A DNA stretch of 41,088 bases from Deltaproteobacteria bacterium (GTDB lineage: Bacteria; Desulfobacterota; Binatia; Binatales; Binataceae): contig JAJZAI010000030.1 of the NCBI GenBank assembly GCA_021799495.1, forward strand, positions 1 to 41,088. Direction: 5' to 3'. Below are positions 26,937 to 36,433 of this stretch, one piece after another. Made by a program: the position numbers and the translations under genes. Below the pieces are notes generated by a model. That model did not search any database, was not told where the DNA came from, and was given only the letters and a program-made list of their open reading frames with translations. Every line of letters begins with the position of its first letter. Position 1 is the first letter of the stretch.

Positions 26937-28379
26937 ATGCTCAAAATCGAAAACGAAATTCCGATTCGGATCGAGCCCAGCGAAAATCCTTTTCTCAACG
27001 GGCTGTTCGCGCCGGTCGGCCGCGAAATCACGGCCGAGCGCCTGGAGGTCGAAGGTGAAATTCCACGCGATCTGTTCGGCGTATATCTGCGCAACGGGCC
27101 GAATCCAATTTTCAATCCGCGCGGCCGCTACCATTGGTTCGACGGCGACGGCATGGTCCACGCGCTCGAATTCCGCGAGGGGCGCGCGGCGTATCGCAAC
27201 CGCTGGATTCGCACGCGGGGATTTCTTGCCGAACAGGCCGCGGGCCGCGCGCTTTGGCCGGGCCTGATGGATCCGCCCGATCCGAACGCGCCCAATGGCG
27301 CGGGTTCCGACGGCTGGCTCAAGGACACCGCGAACACCGACGTCCTTTACCATCGCCAACAGGCGCTCGCGCTGTTTTATCAATGTGGAATGCCTTACGC
27401 GCTCGATCCGCGCACGCTCGAAACGCGCGGCGTCGAGGATTTTCATGGCGCGCTCAGGCGCGGCATGTCGGCCCATGCGAAAGTCGATCCGGTCACCGGC
27501 GAATTGCTGTTTTTCGACTACGCCACCACCGCGCCGTTTCTGACGTACAATGTCGTCAACGCCGAGGGCCTGCTGACGCATCACGCGCCGATCGATTTGC
27601 CGGGCCCCCGCCTGCCGCACGACATGGCGTTCACCGAGAACCACTCAATCCTGATGGATTTGCCGCTGTTCTGGGATCCAGACCTGCTCGCGCGCAAGGT
27701 TCACAAAGTAACTTTCCATCCGGAATTGCCGAGCCGCTTCGCTATCCTGCCGCGCCATGGCGGTGCGGTCGGCGTGCGCTGGTTCGAGGCCTCGCCCTGC
27801 TACATCTACCATGTCGTCAACGCCTGGGAGGATGGCGACGAAATCGTGATGGACGCTTGCCGCGTAGTCGATCCCGCGCCGTCGAGCGCGCGCGGCGCGG
27901 GAGAACTGGCGCGGATGCGCGCGTTCCTGCGGCTGGAGGCGCGGCTTTGGCGCTGGCGTTTCAATCTGAAAACCGGCGCGACCAGGGAACAGCAGCTTGA
28001 TGATTTGAAAACCGAATGGCCCACCGTCAACCGGCATCGGATGGGCCGCCGCGCGCGTTTCGCCTACAACTCGCGCGTGCCGCATTACGAGGGTCTGGTC
28101 AAATACGACCTGGAGAAGAACTCCACCGAAAGCTTCATGTTCGGACCCGGACGGACCGCGAACGAACTGCCGTTCGCGCCGCGTATCGGCGCCGTGGCCG
28201 AAGACGACGGCTATATCGTCGCGTTCGTCGCCGATGCGAACCGGCGGGATGCGGGCGAGGCGATCGTGCTTGACGCCCGCGCGATCGCGCGCGGCCCGAT
28301 CGCGCGCATCACGATTCCGCAGCGCGTGCCGATCGGCTTCCATTCCACTTGGATTCCCGGCGGCGAGCTGCCGCGCTGA
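26937..28379 (+). CDS. Carotenoid cleavage dioxygenase family protein
   Basis: A 480-residue member of the carotenoid oxygenase (RPE65/CCD) family, which use non-haem iron held by four histidines to cleave carotenoid, apocarotenoid or stilbene-like double bonds. The N-terminal block GEIPRDLFGVYLRNGPNPIF and HWFDGDGMVHALEF are typical. The four ligands appear in SAHAKVD, LPHDMAFTENH, YIYHVVNAWEDG and IGFHSTWIPG. The frame opens at a TTG at 26826, and an ATG lies at 26910. I chose 26937 because GGAG sits six bases before it and it leaves the usual short N-terminal tail. The substrate is not determined; no carotenoid biosynthesis gene is in the window. Confidence 0.9.
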   Translation: MLKIENEIPIRIEPSENPFLNGLFAPVGREITAERLEVEGEIPRDLFGVYLRNGPNPIFNPRGRYHWFDGDGMVHALEFREGRAAYRNRWIRTRGFLAEQAAGRALWPGLMDPPDPNAPNGAGSDGWLKDTANTDVLYHRQQALALFYQCGMPYALDPRTLETRGVEDFHGALRRGMSAHAKVDPVTGELLFFDYATTAPFLTYNVVNAEGLLTHHAPIDLPGPRLPHDMAFTENHSILMDLPLFWDPDLLARKVHKVTFHPELPSRFAILPRHGGAVGVRWFEASPCYIYHVVNAWEDGDEIVMDACRVVDPAPSSARGAGELARMRAFLRLEARLWRWRFNLKTGATREQQLDDLKTEWPTVNRHRMGRRARFAYNSRVPHYEGLVKYDLEKNSTESFMFGPGRTANELPFAPRIGAVAEDDGYIVAFVADANRRDAGEAIVLDARAIARGPIARITIPQRVPIGFHSTWIPGGELPR

Positions 28380-28436
28380 ATATGCGCGGGTTCGCGGCGG
28401 CGCGGGCGGCGATTTAGTCCGAGAGGCGATAGCGCG

Positions 28437-28904
28437 ATGCTCACGGCGCGAATCGCGGTGCTGTTCGTGCACGTGACAGCGGTAATCGTTGCGCTGGGCG
28501 GTTCGCTGTTCAGCACCTTCGCGCTGGCCCCGATTCTGGCGGAAGAACTCGAACCGGCCGCGCGAATCCGGGTTCTCCGCAGAGTGATTAGGCGCCTCGG
28601 CGCGATCGTGTTGACCGCGCTCGGCGTCCTGCTGCTGACCGGAATCGTCAACGTCGTCTATCTGGGCGCGATTCCGGCCGCGCTGATCGTGAAACTCGTG
28701 CTGGTCGCGGCCGTGTTCGTCCTCGCTCTTTACCAATACGGAAACCTGGGCGCCGAAATCTGGCGGCTTTCCGCCGCCGGTCCCAATCCGGAGTTGCTCG
28801 CGCTGCAGGCGCGCTTTCGCCGGGTCGGTTTGATGGTGGGCGGGCTGGTGCTGGCGATCGTTTATATCTCGCTCGGATTGACCCGCGGCGGAGCGCTTCG
28901 ATGA
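28437..28904 (+). CDS. Small four-helix membrane protein (CopD-like)
   Basis: A 155-residue integral membrane protein with about four hydrophobic helices (VLFVHVTAVIVALGGSLF, GAIVLTALGVLLLTGIVN, ALIVKLVLVAAVFVLALY and VGLMVGGLVLAIVYISLGL). The His in the first helix and the R-L-x-x-I-V-L-x-A-x-G spacing recall the CopD/DUF4149 superfamily of possible copper or haem-related membrane proteins, but the match is by general pattern only. An AGAGG lies ten bases upstream. Its stop overlaps the next start (ATGA), so the two membrane genes are co-translated. Confidence 0.55.
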   Translation: MLTARIAVLFVHVTAVIVALGGSLFSTFALAPILAEELEPAARIRVLRRVIRRLGAIVLTALGVLLLTGIVNVVYLGAIPAALIVKLVLVAAVFVLALYQYGNLGAEIWRLSAAGPNPELLALQARFRRVGLMVGGLVLAIVYISLGLTRGGALR

Positions 28905-29479
28905 GCGCCGGGACGGACGCTTCCTCGCGCGCCGGAGCGATCCGCGCACGTCCGCCGCGCATACGGGCGCTTGAACGGTTGACGTTTATCGCGCTGTTCG
29001 CCGGCCTGACGGCCGCCGCTGGCGAGGCGACCGGCGCCGCGACGGCGGTGCGGATCGCGAAACCCGCGATGGGCGCATGGCTGGACGATCATCTCTTCGA
29101 CCTGATGGCGGGCGGCGCCACCGGGTTCGGCCTGTTGATCGGAATCAGGGCGGCGCGGCGTTTCGCTGGACGGGCGTGCGCGCGGCCGCGCGCGGCGTGG
29201 ATCGCGCTGATCGCGGCGATCGTTGCGTTCCCGCCGCTGAGCAAGCTCTGCGCGGCGGCGGGGCGCGCCGGAACGGACGCGGGCGGCGCGGCGATCGAAA
29301 GCTGGCTGGTCGGCGGATTTGGCTATAACGGCGGCGAAACCGCTTTCAAAATTTATCTCTCCGCCGCGTATTTCGCGCGGATGGCGCTCTTCGCGGCGGT
29401 TGCGGGCGCGGCGATTTTCGCGATTGCGGCCGCGGCGGCGATTGCGAGCGGGCGCGGCTACTCTTCCGACGGCTCCTGA
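28901..29479 (+). CDS. Membrane protein of unknown function
   Basis: A 192-residue Ala/Gly-rich membrane protein with an Arg-rich cytoplasmic N terminus and about four hydrophobic segments (around residues 27-48, 64-85, 98-118 and 152-185). I recognise no family. It starts inside the stop codon of the preceding CopD-like gene, so the two probably act together. Its 3' end overlaps the end of the convergent TetR gene by 22 bases. No catalytic or metal-binding motif is visible. Confidence 0.6.
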   Translation: MSAGTDASSRAGAIRARPPRIRALERLTFIALFAGLTAAAGEATGAATAVRIAKPAMGAWLDDHLFDLMAGGATGFGLLIGIRAARRFAGRACARPRAAWIALIAAIVAFPPLSKLCAAAGRAGTDAGGAAIESWLVGGFGYNGGETAFKIYLSAAYFARMALFAAVAGAAIFAIAAAAAIASGRGYSSDGS

Positions 29480-30108
29480 GCGGCCGCCCCGATCGCGTCC
29501 CCGGCAAGCTTGGTAGGCTCAGGCGGAGGAAGAGAACCGTCCGCGCCGAAACTTCGGAATCCGTCGAGAAAGATCGCCACGATCTGGCGCGCGAGACTCT
29601 CCGGCCGGCTCTCTTCTCCGCGGTAGAGCAGCGCCGCGCGAAACATTCCGAGGAACAACTCGACCGCCATCCGCAGGTCGCCGGCGGCGAGCGTGCGGGC
29701 GGCGTCGGCGCGCCGCAGTTCGCTTTCCACGAGTCCCACCACCACTTCGCGCCGGCTGCGCCACTCCGGATGCTCCATGCTGTCGCGCAGCAAAGCGACG
29801 AATTGGCGGCGCGGCCAGAAGAACGCCAGCACCCGCACGGTCATCCTATAGAGGTTTTCCGCGGGCGGACGGCTTGCTTCGGCCGCCTCGACCAGTTCGT
29901 GATGCATCCGGTCCCACGCGTCGATCACGGTGGCGAAGTAGAGATCGTCCTTGGCCGGAAAATAGCGGTACAGCGTGCCCTTGCCGACGCGCGCGCGGGC
30001 GGCGACGTCGTCCATGTGGACGATGTGATAATCGCGTTCGCTGAAGAGCGCGGTCGCGGACTGCATGATCGCGGCGCGTTTGCGCTCCTTCTTGTGTTGT
30101 CGTTTCAT
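29458..30108 (-). CDS. TetR/AcrR family transcriptional regulator
   Basis: A 216-residue regulator. The N-terminal helix-turn-helix domain is complete: RAAIMQSATALFSERDYHIVHMDDVAARARVGKGTLYRYFPAKDDLY. The C-terminal ligand-binding part (about 70-200) is all-helical and divergent, as in the whole family. TTG at 30120 is also in frame, but ATG at 30108 is preferred. The gene is divergent from the aldehyde oxidoreductase operon, and a perfect 18-base palindrome lies between them. The simplest inference is that this protein represses that operon, and perhaps itself, in response to an aldehyde or aromatic ligand. Its 3' end overlaps the convergent membrane gene. Confidence 0.88.
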   Translation of the reverse strand: MKRQHKKERKRAAIMQSATALFSERDYHIVHMDDVAARARVGKGTLYRYFPAKDDLYFATVIDAWDRMHHELVEAAEASRPPAENLYRMTVRVLAFFWPRRQFVALLRDSMEHPEWRSRREVVVGLVESELRRADAARTLAAGDLRMAVELFLGMFRAALLYRGEESRPESLARQIVAIFLDGFRSFGADGSLPPPEPTKLAGDAIGAAAQEPSEE

Positions 30109-30181
30109 CGTGCGAGCCAACCGGCCGCGCTTGCGGCCGTCCCCATGGTTCGACGCCCCGCCGCAATTATTCTCAAGCGGG

Positions 30182-30199
30182 CGCGCTGGCGCCAGCGCG
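30182..30199. promoter_or_regulatory. Perfect palindrome, candidate TetR operator
   Basis: CGCGCTGGC (30182-30190) is followed directly by its reverse complement GCCAGCGCG (30191-30199). Eighteen bases without mismatch is in the range of TetR-family operators. It lies 73 bases upstream of the TetR start and 34 bases before the -35 of the oxidoreductase promoter. Confidence 0.4.
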
Positions 30200-30232
30200 A
30201 ACGCGATCTTTTTGCGCCGCGCCGGATGCGCC

Positions 30233-30262
30233 TTGACAGGCGAATCGCGCGGGGCGTTTACT
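30233..30262 (+). promoter_or_regulatory. Promoter of the aldehyde oxidoreductase operon
   Basis: TTGACA (30233-30238) and TTTACT (30257-30262) are separated by 18 bases. The predicted start near 30269 gives a leader of about 47 bases before the ATG at 30316. Confidence 0.5.
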
Positions 30263-30315
30263 TGCGCCGAGGCGCCGCGCCCGCCTGCGATTTCGGGCGA
30301 GCCGGCGTAATCGGG

Positions 30316-31010
<695 letters not shown>

Positions 31011-31011
<1 letters not shown>

Positions 31012-33212
31012 TGGCGCGCCGGGTCACATTGCGGCTGGGTTTCGAGGGCGGCCTGCGCGACGTGGTCGTGACGATTCCCGACGACGAGCCAGCGCCGTGG
31101 CAATGGGGCGAAAAGTTCTCGGTGGTCGGCGTCGATACGCCCCGGCTCGACGGTCCGCTGAAGGCGGCCGGGCGCGCGCCTTACACTTACGATATCCAAC
31201 TGCCGGGGATGCTCCACGGCGCGATCTTGCGCAGTCCGTATCCGCACGCGCGCATCCGCAGCGTTGACCTTGGCGTGGCGCGCAGGCTCGACGGGGTGCG
31301 CGCCGCGCTCGATCGTTCGGGCGCGGCCGTGCGCTTCGCCGGACAGGAAGTCGCCGCGGTCGCCGCAGTGACTTTGGAAATCGCCCGTGACGCACTGCGC
31401 CTCGTCAAAGTCGATTACGCGCCGATGCCGTTCGTGACCGCGATGGAAGACGCGATGCGGCCGGATGCGCCGGCGGTGTTTGAAAGCGGAGCGAACGTCG
31501 GCGCGCCGCACATCAACGAAATCGGCAATGTCGCGGCCGGCTTCGAGACCGCGGCGGCGTCGGTCGATGCGGTCTATACCACTCCCGTGCAGACGCACGT
31601 TTCGCTTGAGACACACGGCGCGGTTGCGAGCTGGAACGGCGACGAGCTGACGGTGTGGTGCTCGACGCAGGGAATCTTCGGCGTGCGCGACGATCTGGCG
31701 GTCCATTTCAGTCTGCCGCCGGAGAACGTGCGCGTGATTACCGCATATCTGGGCGGCGGCTTCGGCTCGAAATTCGGCGCCGGCCACGAAGTGATTATCG
31801 CGGCCGAACTCGCGCGGATGGCGCGCGCGCCGGTCAAGCTGATGCTGTCGCGCGCGGAGGAGCACGTCGCCACCGGAAATCGCCCATGCTCGCAACAGCA
31901 TGTGCGGATCGGCGCGGCGCGCGACGGCGCGCTGACCGCGATCGAGCTCGAGCAGCACGGCAGCGGCGGGATCGGCGGCGGCTCGGGCAGCGCGGTGCCG
32001 TATCTGGCGCTCTACCGATGCCCGAATCTGCGCACGCGCGAACGCAACGTCTATATAAATGCGGGGCCGGCGTCGCCGATGCGCGCGCCGGGCTGGCCGC
32101 AGGGATGTTTCGCGCTGGAACTGGCGATCGACGAACTGGCGCGCAAGTTGAATCTGGACCGGCTGGAGATGCGCCGGCGCAACAATCCGAGTCCGGTGCG
32201 CGCGCTCGAATACGACATTGGCGCGCGCGCCTTTGGCTGGGACCAACGCGCGCGTGCGCCCAAAGCGCGCGGCCCGATCCGGCGCGGAGTCGGCGTCGCG
32301 TCCGCCGCGTGGCATGGTATCGGCGCGTCGGGACCGCAGGCGCAATGCGTCGCTTTTCGCGACGGCCGCGTCGCCGTGCGGATCGGCACGCAGGATGTCG
32401 GCACCGGCACGCGCACGATTATCGCGATGGTCGCCGCGGAGGAACTAGGCGTTCCGCTGCAATCCGTCACGGCTGAAATCGGCGACACCCGCTACCTGTT
32501 TTCGCTGCCCTCGGGCGGCAGCATGACCGCGCCCTCGACTACGCCCGCCGTGCGTCAGGCCGCGGCGCATCTGAAGGGCAAACTGCTGCGGCTCGCTGCG
32601 CCCGCGCTCGGCGCCGCGCCGGAAGATCTCGTGATCAGCGATGGCGTGGTGCGCGTGCGCGCCGAACCGGATCGCGCGATCGAATTCGCCGACCTCTGTC
32701 GGCGGATTCCCGGCGATTCGCTCGCCGCCGATGGCGAGCACGTTCCCAACTACGGCGGCTACAGCACGGCGCAGGCGGGATGCCAGTTCGCCGGCGTCGA
32801 GGTCGATATCGAAACCGGAATCGTGCGCGTCACGGATTTCGTCGCCGTGCACGACGCGGGCGTGATCGTCGATCCGCTGACCGCGCGCAGCCAGGTCAAC
32901 GGCGGCATCATCATGGGCGTCGGCTTCGCCTTGTTCGAGGATCGCCTGATCGATCCGCAAACCGGCCTGATGGTGAATCCGACGATGGACGACTACAAGC
33001 TGCCGGGCGTTCTCGACACGCCCGAGATTCGCGCGTATTTCGTCGAGGTCGCCAACGGAATCACCAACACCGGCGTGCTCGGAATGGGCGAGGCGGTGCA
33101 TGTCGCCGCGACCGCCGCGATCGGATGCGCGGTCGCGGACGCGATCGGCGCGCCGGTCCGCGATCTGCCGCTCACGCCCGACCGCGTGCTCGCGGCCATC
33201 GGAGGGGTCTGA
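31011..33212 (+). CDS. Aldehyde oxidoreductase molybdopterin subunit (PaoC-like)
   Basis: The 733-residue catalytic subunit of the xanthine-oxidase family binds the molybdenum cofactor and hydroxylates an aldehyde or aromatic substrate. The length equals that of PaoC. The N-terminal domain includes RLDGPLKAAGRAPYTYDI and GAILRSPYPHARIRSVD. The molybdopterin domains include LGGGFGSKFGAGHE, MRAPGWPQG and GTQDVGTGTRTI. The proposed catalytic base is Glu694 in LGMGEAVHVA, near the C terminus where PaoC has its Glu. The GEAV form differs from the more common GEPP-like motif. No dedicated MocA/PaoD-type maturation chaperone lies nearby. It is translationally coupled to the FeS subunit. Confidence 0.92.
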
Positions 33213-33261
33213 TGACGCGGCTGCGCGCGCGATCGGCCGAATCGATCGGAGGCGCTTGCCG

Positions 33262-34257
33262 ATGAAGCAATTCGCGGTCGTCGCGCCCGCCGACCTTGCT
33301 TCCGCCACACGGATGCTGGCCGAGCCGAATCGATCCGCGCTGGCCGGCGGCGTCGATCTGCTCGATATGCTCAAGCAGGAACTCGCCGCGCCCGCCGAAC
33401 TGGTGAACCTCAAGGCGCTCGGCGGCCTCGACCGGATCGAAAGCGTTCCCGGCGGCGTATTGCGAATCGGTCCGCTGGTGACGCTGAACCAGCTTGCCGC
33501 GGCGCCGGCCGTGCGCGAACGCCATCCGGCGCTCGCCGACTCGGCCGCGCAAGCCGCGACGCCGCAGGTGCGCAATCTCGCGACGGTCGGCGGTAATCTC
33601 GCGCAGCGTCCGCGCTGCTGGTACTTCCGCAATCCAGATATCGTCTGCCTGAAAAAAGGCGGGACGAAATGCTACGCGGTCGCCGGCCTGAATCGCTACC
33701 ATGCGATCCTCGGCGGCGGCCCGTCGTTCATCGTCCATCCGTCGAATCTTGCGCCCGCGCTGATCGCCTGCGACGCGTCGCTCGCGCTGAACGGTCCGGA
33801 CGGCGAGCGCAAAATCGCCGTTGGCGATTTCTTCACGTCGCCGAAAGTCGATCCGCGGCGCGAGAACGTGCTCAAGCCGGGCGAGATAATCGCGGCGATC
33901 GAGGTTCCCGCGCCGCCCACGGGAGCACGATCGGCCTATCTTGAAGCGCGCGAGAAACAGTCGTTCGATTGGCCGCTGGCGGCCGCCGTCGCCATTCTCG
34001 CATTGAACCGCGCGGGCGAAGTCGTACACGCGCGGATCGTGATGGGCGCGGTCGCGCCGATCCCGTGGCGCGCGCCGTCCGCCGAAAAAATCCTGCTCGG
34101 CGCCAAACTCGATCGCGCGCTGGCGGACCGCGCGGCTGAGGCCGCATTGGCGGGCGCGGCGCCGCTCGCGCATAACGCTTACAAAATTCCGATCGCGCGC
34201 GCGATGGTGCGCCGCGCGATCTTGCGCGCGGGCGGAGTTGCGGACGAACCCGCGTGA
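33262..34257 (+). CDS. Aldehyde oxidoreductase FAD subunit (PaoB-like)
   Basis: The 331-residue FAD-binding subunit of the same enzyme, with the dinucleotide loops AGGVDLLDMLK (about 28-38) and ATVGGNLAQRP (about 107-117). It belongs to the subgroup with a cysteine-rich insert: Cys119, Cys129 and Cys137 in RPRCWYFRNPDIVCLKKGG and TKCYAV. In 4-hydroxybenzoyl-CoA reductase and PaoB a comparable insert binds a [4Fe-4S] cluster with four cysteines. Here the fourth position, which I would expect in the GGPS-FIVHPS segment, is Ser155. GGAGG lies nine bases upstream. The gene follows the molybdenum subunit, so the order is FeS-Mo-FAD, unlike paoABC. Confidence 0.9.
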   Translation: MKQFAVVAPADLASATRMLAEPNRSALAGGVDLLDMLKQELAAPAELVNLKALGGLDRIESVPGGVLRIGPLVTLNQLAAAPAVRERHPALADSAAQAATPQVRNLATVGGNLAQRPRCWYFRNPDIVCLKKGGTKCYAVAGLNRYHAILGGGPSFIVHPSNLAPALIACDASLALNGPDGERKIAVGDFFTSPKVDPRRENVLKPGEIIAAIEVPAPPTGARSAYLEAREKQSFDWPLAAAVAILALNRAGEVVHARIVMGAVAPIPWRAPSAEKILLGAKLDRALADRAAEAALAGAAPLAHNAYKIPIARAMVRRAILRAGGVADEPA

Positions 34258-34273
34258 GCGCGGAGGAATCGCG

Positions 34274-34513
34274 ATGGCCAACGAGCCGGCAAATCCGTCC
34301 GCGCGCGAACCCGCCGCGGGATTCTGCGCGATGCTGCGCACGAAATTCAGCTATTTCCGTGCGCCAGGCGGCGCCCGCCTGATCGATCCGGCGAGCGCCA
34401 CGGCTTGCTATTCATGCATGCGGACGCAGCGGCCCTTCGGCCCGGACGATCGGCCGGTCGGAGCCGATTCGTGCCGCGACGCCGATCGCGCCTGCTTCGT
34501 ACCTGAAGACTGA
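34274..34513 (+). CDS. Small cysteine-rich protein downstream of the oxidoreductase
   Basis: A 79-residue protein with five cysteines (18, 45, 48, 67, 74) in the arrangement C-x26-C-x2-C-x18-C-x6-C. The core is ATACYSCMRTQRPFGPDDRP followed by SCRDADRACF. No signal peptide or membrane segment is seen. The pattern suggests metal or FeS binding, but I can name no family; I recall similar short unnamed proteins with a CMRT-PFGPDD-like core. It has a strong GGAGGAA Shine-Dalgarno six bases upstream and starts 16 bases after the FAD subunit. It is therefore almost certainly real and part of that operon, perhaps in cofactor insertion or electron transfer. Confidence 0.72.
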   Translation: MANEPANPSAREPAAGFCAMLRTKFSYFRAPGGARLIDPASATACYSCMRTQRPFGPDDRPVGADSCRDADRACFVPED

Positions 34514-34616
34514 CGCCCCCGTCGCCGCCCTCCCGTCGCGGGCGTTGACATCGCGCGCGCGCCGCCGGACGATCTCATGGCGCATTCTGCATTCGCCGCC
34601 AGGGAGATTTCGTCCG

Positions 34617-36392
34617 ATGGCCACCGCAACAATCGACCGCCGCGCCGCGGCGGCTCCCGATCCTGCCGAGCTGATCGCGCCTGATTGCCGCGGCTTGAAT
34701 TTTTATCGGCTCGATCGCTCGCTGCGCGATCTTCTCGATCTGCACATGGAGCCGAAGTTGCGCGCCGCGATGGAGCCGCATCTCGACCGCCTCGGCGAAA
34801 TCGCCGGCGGCAAGCTTGACGAGCTTGCGGAAATCGCCGACAAGCATCCGCCCGTGCTGCATCCGCGCGACCGTTTCGGCCGCGAACGCGACTGGGTCGA
34901 ATTCCATCCCGCGTATCGCGAGATGGAGCGAATCGCCTTTGGGGACTTCGGGATGCACGCAATGGCGCATCGCGAGGGCGTGCTCGGATGGCCCGCGCCG
35001 CTCCCTTACATCGCCAAGTACGCCTTCCAGTATCTCTTCGCGCAGGCGGAGTTCGGCCTGATGTGCCCGATTAACGTCACCGACACGGGCGCCGTCCTGG
35101 TCGAACGCTACGCCGACGACGGCCTCAAGCGCCGCTATCTGCCGCGGATGCTTTCACAGAACCTCGAAGAGTTGCTCAAGGGCGCGCAGTTCATGACCGA
35201 ACGGGCGGGCGGTTCCGATCTCGCCGGCAGCGCGGTGTCCGCGCGGCGCGACGGCGATCTCTGGCGGCTGTACGGCGACAAGTGGTTTTGCTCGGCGGTT
35301 GACGGCGACGTCGTGCTCCTTCTCGCCCGGCCCGAGGAGGCGGCCGCGGGCTCCGGCGGGCTGGGCCTGTTCCTGATGCCGCGCCATCTGGAGAATGGCG
35401 AACGCAACGCCTATCGGGTCGCGCGCCTCAAGGACAAGCTCGGCACACGCGACATGGCCAGCGGCGAAGTGATCCTCGAAGGCGCCGTCGCCTACCATCT
35501 GGGCAAGATCGATCGCGGCCTCCGGCAAATGATGGAAATGGTCAATCTCAGCCGGATGTCGCACGGCGCGCGCGCGGCCGGAATGATGCGCCGTTGTCTG
35601 AACGAAGCGCTGGTCGTCGCGCGCCATCGCCGGGCCTTTGGCCGCGCGGTGATCGAACATCCGCTGATGCGCCGTCAATTGATGAAGCTGATGGTTCCGG
35701 CGGAGCAGGCGCTTTCGGTCTTCGCCTTCGACGCGGCGATGATGGACGCGGCGCGCGCCGGCGATGCGCCGGCGGAGCGCGTGATGCGCATTCTGACCGC
35801 GCTGCTGAAGTTCCGCGCCTGCCGCGACAATCTGCGCGTCGCGACCGGCGCGATGGAGGCGCGCGGCGGCAACGGCTATATCGAGGATTGGGTCAATTCC
35901 CGCCTCGTGCGCGACGCCCATATCGGCGTGCTCTGGGAGGGAACCAGCAATATCAACGCGCTCGACGTGATTGACCGCGCGGTCGCCAAAGCGCGCGGCC
36001 ATCTGGAACTCGCGCGCGCGCTCAAGGAACGGCTGAAGCTCGCGCCGGTCGCGCTGCGCGAGGAAATTTCCGCGTTAATCGATCGCGCGGTCGCGTTCGC
36101 CGAAGAGGCCGCCGCCGACCGCCGCAACGAGAAGTTCGACCGGATGGCCGCCGGCGCGCTCTATCATTGCGCCAGCGCCGCGTTGATGACGTGGGAGGGC
36201 GCGACGCTCGGCGCGCGCGGCGGCGATGCGCGCCGGATGCTGCTCGCGCGGATGACGATCGACCATCGCTTGCGTAGCTCCGACCCGCTGGCGCCGCGGC
36301 GCGACGATCGCGAGGAGGAGTCGATCTCGCTGCTGCTCGGCGACGCGCCGGTCGCGCTTGCCGACGCGGCGCGCCTTGCCGTGGCCGCCTGA
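34617..36392 (+). CDS. Acyl-CoA dehydrogenase family protein (AidB-like)
   Basis: A 591-residue flavoprotein with the acyl-CoA dehydrogenase fold: an N-terminal helical domain to about 150, the mid-domain with FMTERAGGSDLAGSAVSARR (TERxGGSD) and a C-terminal helical domain. The long form, the YGDKWFCSAVDGD segment and the VLWEGTSNINALDVI block resemble AidB. AidB-type proteins bind FAD and DNA, and some act as isovaleryl-CoA dehydrogenases; which applies here is not visible. AGGGAG lies about ten bases upstream of the ATG, which beats an earlier start at 34545. It follows the small cysteine protein by 103 bases and could be in the same transcript. Confidence 0.88.
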   Translation: MATATIDRRAAAAPDPAELIAPDCRGLNFYRLDRSLRDLLDLHMEPKLRAAMEPHLDRLGEIAGGKLDELAEIADKHPPVLHPRDRFGRERDWVEFHPAYREMERIAFGDFGMHAMAHREGVLGWPAPLPYIAKYAFQYLFAQAEFGLMCPINVTDTGAVLVERYADDGLKRRYLPRMLSQNLEELLKGAQFMTERAGGSDLAGSAVSARRDGDLWRLYGDKWFCSAVDGDVVLLLARPEEAAAGSGGLGLFLMPRHLENGERNAYRVARLKDKLGTRDMASGEVILEGAVAYHLGKIDRGLRQMMEMVNLSRMSHGARAAGMMRRCLNEALVVARHRRAFGRAVIEHPLMRRQLMKLMVPAEQALSVFAFDAAMMDAARAGDAPAERVMRILTALLKFRACRDNLRVATGAMEARGGNGYIEDWVNSRLVRDAHIGVLWEGTSNINALDVIDRAVAKARGHLELARALKERLKLAPVALREEISALIDRAVAFAEEAAADRRNEKFDRMAAGALYHCASAALMTWEGATLGARGGDARRMLLARMTIDHRLRSSDPLAPRRDDREEESISLLLGDAPVALADAARLAVAA

Positions 36393-36433
36393 GGCGGTTC
36401 CGGCCCGGGCCGCCGCCGCGCTTCGCTTCGATT

